A DNA stretch of 29,369 bases from DATLAN01 sp035527455 (lineage in GTDB: Bacteria > Planctomycetota > Planctomycetia > Pirellulales > Thermoguttaceae), in NCBI GenBank assembly GCA_035527455.1, contig DATLAN010000551.1, positions 1-29,369 of the forward strand, read 5' to 3'. Made by a program: the position numbers and the translations under genes. Under the pieces are notes generated by a model. That model saw only the letters and a program-made list of their open reading frames with translations, did not search any database and had not been told where the DNA came from. Every line of letters begins with the position of its first letter. The stretch's first letter is position 1. Positions 14,409-21,266 of this stretch are shown here, piece after piece.

Positions 14409-15554
14409 CTACTCTTGCCGAAAACGCTCCTCCAGGCTGCCGATCTTTCCTTCCTGCAAGATGGGCAGGTAACGGTTGGGCATCGCCAGGATGAAACAGG
14501 CCGCGCTGGTCATGTACAGATCTCCCGGCTTGCCGCCCACGCGGCCGTTGGCCCGCCACTTGCCGTGCTCGGCCGGATTGCCCTGGCTGCGGATCTGGCA
14601 GGCGATCAGGCTGTCGCGCAGCGGCGGGTAATACGTCTGCCAGTTCTTGCCGCCGACCTGGTACAACGCCTGGCCGACGTAGTAGAGCGTGTACGCGTCG
14701 AACGGCGCGTTATACGGATCCTTCTTGCACTTTTCCCTGATTGCGTCGCAGACGACTTTCATGCTCTTCTCGATCCGCCAATCGTCGTACTGGGCGAATT
14801 CCTGCAAGCAGACCACGCCGGCCGCCGCCATCGCCACGCTGTCGTTGCCGCCGCCCTTGGTGTACGTGAACTGGCCGGGATACTTCTTCTGCTCCTCCTC
14901 CGGCGCCTCGCGCGAACAGCCCTCGGGCGTGTAATGCTCGCGGACGCTGCGGATGGCCAGTTGGATCACCTCGGGCGGGACCTCCAGGCCGCTGTCCACG
15001 GCGCTGCGCAGCGCCTTCGCCTGCATCACCGCCAGGCTCAGGTCGTGCCCTCGCTCCTGAGGCTCGGCCACGTAGGCCCAACCGCCGTCGCCGCACTGCG
15101 TCTGGCAAATCAACGTCAGCGCGCGATCCAACAGCGGGCCGAGCCGCCGGTCGTCGCTCATCCCGTACGCCTGGGCCAGCACGAAGGTGGACAGCCCGTG
15201 GTTGTACATCCCCCGCCGCTCTTCGGCGATGTTCAACAGGCCCGAAGGCTTGGCGTTGCTGATGACGTAGTGCAACGTCTGTTCGTTCTTCTTGCCGTAG
15301 CGGCCGTAGCCGGGCACGTGGCCGGCCGACAAATAGGCCAGCGCTCCCATGCTGACCAGGCCGAGGTCGTTCGAGCCCCAGTTTCCTCGGGCCTCCTGGT
15401 TTTGGGCAAGCCACTCGATGCCGCGCTCCAGCGCCGCCTCGCTCTCCGCGGTCACTTCCCAATCCCCTTCAGCGCGCGCCCTCCCAGCGGCACAAGCCGC
15501 CAGCAGCAACACGGCCGCGGACCAGGCGACCCGATCACCGAGCGTTCGTGGCAT
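14409..15554 (-). CDS. Secreted alpha-toroid protein with prenyltransferase/squalene-oxidase-type repeats
   Basis: 381 aa. The ATG at 15554 has GGGAG 8 nt upstream. The N-terminus is a signal sequence whose end reads VLLLAAC, a good lipobox with Cys21. A type-I cut after ARA is also possible. The mature part has repeated helical hairpins with Gly-Gly-Trp or Gly-Asn-Trp signatures (NQEARGNWG, QCGDGGWAYV, KGGGNDSVAMAAAGV, GGKPGDLYMTSAACFILAMP). This is the alpha/alpha toroid shared by prenyltransferases, terpene cyclases and complement-like proteins. I see no DxDD cyclase motif, so a hopene or squalene cyclase is unlikely. Proteins of this type often sit beside MoxR/BatA clusters in planctomycetes (family knowledge). 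It is probably an exported partner of the downstream VWA membrane proteins. Confidence 0.85.
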   Translation of the reverse strand: MPRTLGDRVAWSAAVLLLAACAAGRARAEGDWEVTAESEAALERGIEWLAQNQEARGNWGSNDLGLVSMGALAYLSAGHVPGYGRYGKKNEQTLHYVISNAKPSGLLNIAEERRGMYNHGLSTFVLAQAYGMSDDRRLGPLLDRALTLICQTQCGDGGWAYVAEPQERGHDLSLAVMQAKALRSAVDSGLEVPPEVIQLAIRSVREHYTPEGCSREAPEEEQKKYPGQFTYTKGGGNDSVAMAAAGVVCLQEFAQYDDWRIEKSMKVVCDAIREKCKKDPYNAPFDAYTLYYVGQALYQVGGKNWQTYYPPLRDSLIACQIRSQGNPAEHGKWRANGRVGGKPGDLYMTSAACFILAMPNRYLPILQEGKIGSLEERFRQE

Positions 15555-15604
15555 GTCGTTCGCTCCCGGGCAACTTTGTCCGACGCCCGTATCCTGTCTT
15601 GCAT

Positions 15605-15628
15605 GTAGCTGAATTCGCAAGAATTCAG
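15605..15628. repeat. GCAA-tetraloop hairpin, copy 1
   Basis: CTGAATTCGCAAGAATTCAG at 15609-15628 forms a perfect 8-bp stem with a GCAA loop, preceded by GTAG. It lies in the 213-nt gap between the giant PQQ protein and the toroid gene, 54 nt upstream of the toroid ATG. It belongs to the same family as the copies at 19631, 19666 and 19787. The rest of this gap holds a short palindrome at 15711-15725 (TCCTG...CAGGA), 43 nt after the giant gene's stop. Confidence 0.85.
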
Positions 15629-15767
15629 AGACTTCCTGGAATGATCGACGTCGTGTCAACTCACCCATTCTGTTCCGGCCGCACCTCACTTGTCAAGCAA
15701 CTCGAGGATTTCCTGCCCGGCAGGACAAGCCCGGCAGTGGCCCGCAAGAACCTTGACAGTCAGGAGT

Positions 15768-18700
15768 TCACGGTTTCGCAGGCAGGAGTTCCTGAATTTC
15801 CCGAAGGGCCGGCTTGTCGGCCGATCCGACCATTGCCCATTGACGACCCTCCCGGACGACCACCGGACCGATCAGTACGCCCTTGTCCTTGGATAGGTTC
15901 AAGGTCGATTCGGTCGCGGTTTCGCCCGTCTGCGGATCGATCCATACGAACATCGGCCGGCGAGGCTTCCCGGGATTGGTCGCGTCGGGCGGCTCGAGCC
16001 GAACGCAGCAGATCGCCTCGGCCCCGCCGCCGATCCGGGTGTCGAGCCGATCGGCCACGTCGCGGCGCCAGAGGACATCTCCGGTCCGGGTGTCCAGGGC
16101 CAGCAGGCCGTCGGTCGTTTCGACGATCAGCCGCGAGTCGAGCTTGCCGGCCAGGGCGATCATTTCCGGCAGCGCCTTCCGCCAGACGAGCCGTCCGGTT
16201 TCCATTTCGATGCACTCGACGGCCCAGACGCCGGGTTGCGTGGCGTAGACGCGGCCGTCGGCCACCAGCCCAGCGGCGTGCGCGTGCCGCAACCACATGG
16301 CGGCATGAGGGATCTGCCTGGTCGGCGGTGCGTAGATCTGACGGCGCAGCCACCTCACTCGGCCCTCCAGATCGCAAACCAACACGGTTCCGCCCAAGGT
16401 GGCCACGATCTCTCCCTCGACCAGCACGGCCCGGCACGGCAGGGCGCCCCACCAGTAGTCCTGGAACACGGCCAACGGGACCCGGCGAAAAACGCCGCCG
16501 GACTGCGGATCGAGGTGGACCAGCTCCAGCGTGAGCGTTTGTGCAAGATCGCAGCGGACGGTCAACGCGAACAGCTCTTCGCCGGCCAGCAACGGATCGC
16601 AAACGACCGGGCCGTCCGGCCAACTGCTCCACAACAGTTTTCCGTCGGCGGCGTCGAAGCAGGCCAGCTCCGGGCCCTCGTCGCCCAGCCACCGCGTGTA
16701 AATCCGCCCGCGGTCGACCATCGGCTGAAACGACGCCAGCGACCACTGCGGCTCCCGCCCTTTCAAGTCCCGGCGCTTGAGCCAGCGTTGCCGGCCGCCG
16801 TCCAACTCGAAGGCGGCGAGCTGCGTCTGGTTGTTGACGATCATTCGCCCGTCGGCCACCGTGCAGGCAATCTGTCGGGCGCCCCAATCGAACCCTTCGC
16901 CAGGCAGCTCGCCCGGCTGCCGGTCGTTGCTGCCGTCGATACGGGCCCAGGGGCGCGCTTCGTAGTTGCCCGGCGGCGGAGACGGCCGTAGCGTCGAAGC
17001 GGCTTGTTCCGCAGAAGACGAACCGGCCGAGTTCGACCCCTGCCGCGACTGGCGGGCCTGACGTACCATCTGCTCGAATTGCCCGGCCGTCAGTCGGGCC
17101 GAACCGAGCAGGACGTCTTCGGTGACCGGCGGCTCCACGTCGCGGCCCATCATCGCGCCGGCCAGCCGCAACCGGGCCGACAGCGCCGCGCGCCCTTCAG
17201 ACGAACAGGATCGCAGCGCCCGACGGTACTCCATCTCCGCCCGGGCGAACTGACCGCACGACAACCGGCGATCGCCCAGCCATCGATGGGCCTCCGCGGC
17301 GGCTTCGGTCCCCGAGAACTGAACGGCCACTTCCTCGACCGCGGCCGGGTCGCCGTCGGCAATCGCCCGTTCGATCCGTAGTTTGCCCAGCGATCCGAAC
17401 TGCTGCTGCATCGTCTCTCGCAGCGCGGGCACTCGCCGCATCGCCAGATCCACGGTCATCGGGCGCGACACGAGCAACCGCGGGTCGTTCGACTGCGACA
17501 CGAGATCCATTCCGCGCAAGTCGACCAGCGAGCAGATGATGCGGCACGCCGTCTCGTATGCCTCGGTCTCGATCGCCGCGTCAAGCTCCGAAAGGAGATT
17601 GAAGCCCTCCTTGTCGATGCGTTCGATCAGCGGATGACGCCAAGGGGCGGCCAGAGCGGATTGCGGGCGAGGGCCGGAAACCGCCGCATGACGGGCCGCT
17701 TGGGCATGGGCCCACTCGATAAGCTGGATCGTGCCCTCCTTTTCGCTGGGCCACGATGTGCCGTAATAGCCGATTTCTCCGATGCGGCTCCAGTACTTCA
17801 CCCGCCGGCACAACTCGCCGACTTCCTGCCAACGCTCCCGCTGTGCCAGCGCGAGCAACTCGTGGTGCAGCAATCCCTGGGGAAGCGCCTGGCTTTGCAC
17901 GTCCCAGGAGGGCATGCGCATGATGGCCCGGCTGGCCACCGAAAAAGGCGTCGGATGGCCTTGCCGAGCGAGCATCTTGCCCAATGCTTCGTAGTACGTG
18001 CCGTACCTCGGCTTGCCGTGATAGGCGCCGTAGTTGCTGACTTGGACCAGCAGACAGGCTTCGTCGAGCAGGCGAAGTTTCGATTGCCAGTCGCCGGGTT
18101 CTTCCAGAATCTCGTCGAGAAACTCCCGCAGCAGCGGCTGGCAGATCCAATGCGAGGTGTTTTCTTCGAACGTGCGGAGCATGCAAGCCCGCCGCCATAC
18201 GTTTTCCGGCAGGTCTTCCGGCCGCGACTCGTCGACGCGCCGTTTCCAGTCCTCCAAACTGCCGACGCCGGCCAAGGAGCCGACCTGCCGCATTACCTCG
18301 GGGGGGACCAGCGACGTGAGCGTATCCAGCCGGCGGATCTCGATCGACCGCAATTTGATCGCCCGTTTCTCGCGGTAGGGCGAGCAGAAGAGCCCGATGG
18401 TCGTGCAGGCGCCTTCCACGACCGCGTCGTTGGTGGCGAACTGGCTCCAATGGACGCCGTCGCCGCTGGTGAAGCCCTTCAACACGCCCGCGCCGACCAC
18501 GAACCGCAGCCACTGGTGGCGGCCGGCAAAAGGCGTCATCAGCCGGCTGGAGTCGCAGGACCTTTCGGCGTTCCATTCGGAGTTGGGCATCAGGCCGAAG
18601 AGGGTTTTCCCGGTTTCTTTGTGACGGAAGAAGGCGGCCCGGTAGAGGTGCTTGTCCCGGTCGTCGGCCAGAAAGATCCCGGTGCCCGGCTCGGCGTCTT

Positions 18701-19613
18701 CGACCTCGAAGATGTACTCGTACAATCCCGGCCGGCAGACCGCGGCCGCCGCGTGTGCCCGGCCGCTGTCCCGCTCGGCCACCAGTTCCACGCGTCCGTC
18801 GGGCAGCTTGTTCAGGGTGAAGCGATCTTTTTCCTCTTCTTGGTCACGCCACATTTCCCACTGGAGATCGGCCGGCCGCTCGATGCGGCGAACCACGGGC
18901 CGCGACACTACCGGAAGCGGAGCCGGCGGCTGGGAACGAGCCATCTCCAGGCCGCGGACTTTCGCCTCGGCCTGGAGATAGACTTCCCGGGGCAACTCGG
19001 CAAACGGCACGCAGAGCAGCATCACGTCGCCGTGCGTCATCACCAGCTTTCCATCCTGGTATCGCACTTCGACGGTACCCATTTCGCTGCGGCGATATCT
19101 GCCGTTATCGACGGCCCAAAGCGCGAGTGTCTCGGGCAGCGGTTCGTCTCCGCCGCGCGTCGTACCATAGGCCGCCCAAGTCGGGTGGGAGTTCTTGAAG
19201 TAGCTGAAGGCTACGCCCTCGTTGCCGTGCCAGAAGAACAATTCCGTGGGTGCCGATCCCGACTCGTCCAGCCGCAGCCGCAAAACGGAGCCTTCGCGCC
19301 AGTCGGGCGTCAACCGGAACGTGCCCGAGAGCCGGCACATCGGCCGATTCTGGAATTGCGTTCGGCTGATCTCGGCCTTCTGCCCCCGAACCCCTTCGAG
19401 CACCCGCTTCAGGTAATCTTCGCCCGGAAAACCCTCGGCGGGATCGAAATCGGTGAAACAGACCTCTTCGAACGGGGGCAGTTCGTCCGGCTCGGGCTCG
19501 GCTGCCCAGCCAAGAATTGGCAGCCACAGGAACAGCCCTGCCGCGATTGTGTCGGGCAGCCGCCGCCGCCAATGGTGAAGACGCGTTTTTTTGGGTCGAT
19601 CCATAGCCCTCAT
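15768..19613 (-). CDS. Giant secreted protein: ConA-like region, helical middle, PQQ-type beta-propeller
   Basis: 1281 aa from the ATG at 19613. ATG 19604 is an equally possible start, and neither has a well-spaced ribosome-binding site. A basic N-terminus and hydrophobic helix (about 25-40) act as signal or anchor. Residues about 45-240 and 250-430 are beta-rich and look like two ConA-like sandwich regions, similar to planctomycete DUF1583-type proteins. Residues about 450-870 are helical with TPR-like stretches (GQFARAEMEYRRAL). Residues about 885-1281 carry PQQ-propeller blades: FELDGGRQRWLKRRDL, DAADGKLLWSS, EMETGRLVWRKALPE, DTRTGDVLWRRDV. It is extracytoplasmic and probably structural or ligand-binding; no catalytic residues are evident. 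It is the first gene of the minus-strand series. Two tandem hairpins lie 5-75 nt upstream of its start. Confidence 0.85.
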   Translation of the reverse strand: MRAMDRPKKTRLHHWRRRLPDTIAAGLFLWLPILGWAAEPEPDELPPFEEVCFTDFDPAEGFPGEDYLKRVLEGVRGQKAEISRTQFQNRPMCRLSGTFRLTPDWREGSVLRLRLDESGSAPTELFFWHGNEGVAFSYFKNSHPTWAAYGTTRGGDEPLPETLALWAVDNGRYRRSEMGTVEVRYQDGKLVMTHGDVMLLCVPFAELPREVYLQAEAKVRGLEMARSQPPAPLPVVSRPVVRRIERPADLQWEMWRDQEEEKDRFTLNKLPDGRVELVAERDSGRAHAAAAVCRPGLYEYIFEVEDAEPGTGIFLADDRDKHLYRAAFFRHKETGKTLFGLMPNSEWNAERSCDSSRLMTPFAGRHQWLRFVVGAGVLKGFTSGDGVHWSQFATNDAVVEGACTTIGLFCSPYREKRAIKLRSIEIRRLDTLTSLVPPEVMRQVGSLAGVGSLEDWKRRVDESRPEDLPENVWRRACMLRTFEENTSHWICQPLLREFLDEILEEPGDWQSKLRLLDEACLLVQVSNYGAYHGKPRYGTYYEALGKMLARQGHPTPFSVASRAIMRMPSWDVQSQALPQGLLHHELLALAQRERWQEVGELCRRVKYWSRIGEIGYYGTSWPSEKEGTIQLIEWAHAQAARHAAVSGPRPQSALAAPWRHPLIERIDKEGFNLLSELDAAIETEAYETACRIICSLVDLRGMDLVSQSNDPRLLVSRPMTVDLAMRRVPALRETMQQQFGSLGKLRIERAIADGDPAAVEEVAVQFSGTEAAAEAHRWLGDRRLSCGQFARAEMEYRRALRSCSSEGRAALSARLRLAGAMMGRDVEPPVTEDVLLGSARLTAGQFEQMVRQARQSRQGSNSAGSSSAEQAASTLRPSPPPGNYEARPWARIDGSNDRQPGELPGEGFDWGARQIACTVADGRMIVNNQTQLAAFELDGGRQRWLKRRDLKGREPQWSLASFQPMVDRGRIYTRWLGDEGPELACFDAADGKLLWSSWPDGPVVCDPLLAGEELFALTVRCDLAQTLTLELVHLDPQSGGVFRRVPLAVFQDYWWGALPCRAVLVEGEIVATLGGTVLVCDLEGRVRWLRRQIYAPPTRQIPHAAMWLRHAHAAGLVADGRVYATQPGVWAVECIEMETGRLVWRKALPEMIALAGKLDSRLIVETTDGLLALDTRTGDVLWRRDVADRLDTRIGGGAEAICCVRLEPPDATNPGKPRRPMFVWIDPQTGETATESTLNLSKDKGVLIGPVVVREGRQWAMVGSADKPALREIQELLPAKP

Positions 19614-19618
19614 ACCAG

Positions 19619-19688
19619 CCAACGGCGTAGCTGAGTTTGCAAAAACTCAGCAACCAACGGCGTAGCTGAGTCTGCAAAGACTCAGCAA
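19619..19688. repeat. Two tandem 35-bp units, each with a GCAA-loop hairpin
   Basis: Units at 19619-19653 and 19654-19688 abut exactly and differ at only two positions. Both differences lie in the stem and are complementary. Unit 1 has CTGAGTTT/AAACTCAG (19631-19650). Unit 2 has CTGAGTCT/AGACTCAG (19666-19685). Both have a GCAA loop on the plus strand. They sit immediately upstream of the giant PQQ protein start, so in its mRNA they would be two hairpins with UUGC loops, the nearer one ending 17 nt before the ATG. Confidence 0.92.
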
Positions 19689-19786
19689 CACACTACGCCA
19701 ATGCGTAAATGGCCTATTGCCCCAAAGAATTCATGACGGTCGGGTCTGGAAACCTCGGCGCAACAGTGACTTCGTCCGGGGATTCT

Positions 19787-19810
19787 CTGAATTTTTGCGA
19801 ATTCAGCTAC
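19787..19810. repeat. GCAA-loop hairpin, inverted copy
   Basis: CTGAATTTTTGCGAATTCAG at 19787-19806 is followed by CTAC. It is the reverse orientation of the family at 15605 and 19619. The inner closing pair is a T-G wobble on the plus strand. The flank also matches: on the minus strand it reads AGAATCCCCGGA, against AGACTTCCTGGA after the copy at 15605 (9 of 12 identical). The dispersed element is therefore longer than the hairpin itself. Confidence 0.82.
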
Positions 19811-20033
19811 GGGATCTGTGCAACCACACGCCGTCGGTCACTACCGATCCATCCTAACAGAAGACGCAGGCGCTTGCGAAACACCCATCCTACAGGGGGC
19901 TCAATCAGGCTTGCTCTTACGAAAAACCGCTGTAGCCCCAGTTTCGCATTCCCGCTACACTACGCGGCGATTCTATCCCCTACACAAGTCGGGCCGACGC
20001 TGTTCAGCCAGGCTTCTGCGCACGGAGGCGCCC

Positions 20034-21266
20034 ATGTCGCAACGGCCATTTTGCTTTGTCCATGCCAGCGACTTCCACCTGGAATTGCCGCCGATGGGTC
20101 TGGCCGAGGTTCCCGACCATCTGCGGGAACTGTTCATCGAGTCGGCCTATTGGGCGGCCGAACGGGTCTTCGAGACGGTCCTTTCCGAAGAGGCCGAGTT
20201 CCTCGTGCTCGCCGGCGACCTGCTGCACCCGAATCACACCGGGCCGCGAGGACCGTTGTTTCTGGTCGAGCAATTCCACCGGCTGGCCGAGCGGAAAATC
20301 CCGGTCTACTGGGCCGGGGGAACCGTCGATCCACCCGACGCGTGGCCCTCGGCCGTCTCCTTGCCCGAGAACGTCCACATCTTCCCCCGCGGCCGGATCG
20401 AGGAGTTCTTGCACGAGCGCGACGGGACCCCGTTGGCACGGTTGATGGGCGTCAGTCGCGATCGGCCGCAGTCCATCCGAGCCGCCGATTTCGAGCCCGA
20501 CCCGGGCGGACTCTTCTCGATCGCCGTGGCACACGGGGCCGCCGAAACCGAGGCGCTACAGGCCCGCAACGTCCACTATTGGGCCCTCGGCTCCCGTCAC
20601 GACCGCAGCACGCTGCTGAGTTCCCCGCACGTGGCCCATTATCCGGGCAGCCCGCAAGGCCGCCGCCCGGAAGAACACGGCACCCACGGCTGCACGCTGG
20701 TGCAAGTCGACCAGCAGCGGCAAGCTCGAACCAGCCTGATCCCGACCGACGTGATGCGTTGGCTCAGCGAACGGGTGGTGATCGACGAGGAAACGACGCG
20801 CGAGGACCTGGAGACGTTGCTCCGCGAGCGGATGCACACGCTGGTCGAGACCACGCCCGCCGTGGACCTGCTGATTTCCTGGACGATCGCCGGCAGCGGG
20901 CCGATGTTGAACGCATTGCGGCGCGGCGGGCTGAAGGACGAGCTGCTCGGTTGGCTGCGGAGCGAATACGGCTTCGGTCCGCCGGTGGCGTGGAGCGCGT
21001 CGCTGGGCGTCGAGTTCTCGGCCGGCCTTCCACCGCAGTGGTACGAACAGGAGACCATCCGCGGCGATTTCCTCCGCGCGATCCGCCAACTCCAAATGAA
21101 CGCCGGCGAACCGATCGACCTGGAGCCCTACGTGGCCGAAGAGCACCTGGCCGGCACGCTGGGCTCGTTGCTGACGGTCGCGGACCGACCGGCCCGGGAT
21201 CGCGTGCTCAGCGAAGCGGCCCTGTTAGGCGTCGACCTGCTCAGTGGAGAGGAGGCCCAAGCATGA
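20034..21266 (+). CDS. SbcD/YhaO-like metallophosphoesterase with degenerate active site
   Basis: 410 aa from the ATG at 20034, with GGAGG 5 nt upstream. It has the Mre11/SbcD calcineurin-like fold: motif I HASDFHL (Asp13, His15), motif II LAGDLLH (Asp62), motif IV VAHG (His167) and the family signature YPGSPQGR (203-210). Motif III, normally GNH(D/E), reads GGTVD (95-99). Motif V, normally GHxH, reads GSRH (186-189). The expected Asn, the catalytic His and one His ligand are therefore absent, while the frame and surroundings are intact. The stop overlaps the next ATG (ATGA), coupling it to a YhaN-like ATPase. The pair resembles Bacillus YhaO/YhaN, a DNA-repair-type complex. It may bind DNA without normal nuclease activity, or use altered ligands. 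Confidence 0.9.
   Translation: MSQRPFCFVHASDFHLELPPMGLAEVPDHLRELFIESAYWAAERVFETVLSEEAEFLVLAGDLLHPNHTGPRGPLFLVEQFHRLAERKIPVYWAGGTVDPPDAWPSAVSLPENVHIFPRGRIEEFLHERDGTPLARLMGVSRDRPQSIRAADFEPDPGGLFSIAVAHGAAETEALQARNVHYWALGSRHDRSTLLSSPHVAHYPGSPQGRRPEEHGTHGCTLVQVDQQRQARTSLIPTDVMRWLSERVVIDEETTREDLETLLRERMHTLVETTPAVDLLISWTIAGSGPMLNALRRGGLKDELLGWLRSEYGFGPPVAWSASLGVEFSAGLPPQWYEQETIRGDFLRAIRQLQMNAGEPIDLEPYVAEEHLAGTLGSLLTVADRPARDRVLSEAALLGVDLLSGEEAQA

Larger units (their letters stand above)
19614..20033. other. Divergent 420-nt intergenic region
   Basis: This is the strand switch between the giant PQQ protein (minus) and the SbcD-like gene (plus), so promoters in both directions are expected. It contains three GCAA-loop hairpins (two tandem, one inverted). 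I see no convincing coding sequence. Frames that run through it are continuations of the SbcD-like frame with atypical composition. No -35/-10 pair is close enough to consensus to call. Confidence 0.6.

Noticed and set aside
14409..15554. Squalene-hopene cyclase or prenyltransferase
   Set aside because: The repeat fold fits, but there is no DxDD motif, the protein is short at 381 aa, and it has an export signal.
15555..15689. 45-residue N-terminal extension of the toroid protein
   Set aside because: It would place an unrelated basic stretch before the signal sequence. The ATG at 15554 has a good ribosome-binding site and an immediate signal peptide.
15711..15725. Intrinsic terminator after the giant PQQ gene
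   Set aside because: The palindrome is only about 5 bp of effective stem with a small loop and no T-run on the relevant strand.
19619..19688. CRISPR-like tandem repeat
   Set aside because: The two 35-bp units abut with no spacer between them, there are only two, and no cas genes are nearby. They are hairpin elements.
20034..21266. Frameshift or sequencing error explaining the missing GNH motif
   Set aside because: The frame is continuous and family-like on both sides of GGTVD and GSRH, and the changes are at two separate motifs, so a single indel cannot explain them.
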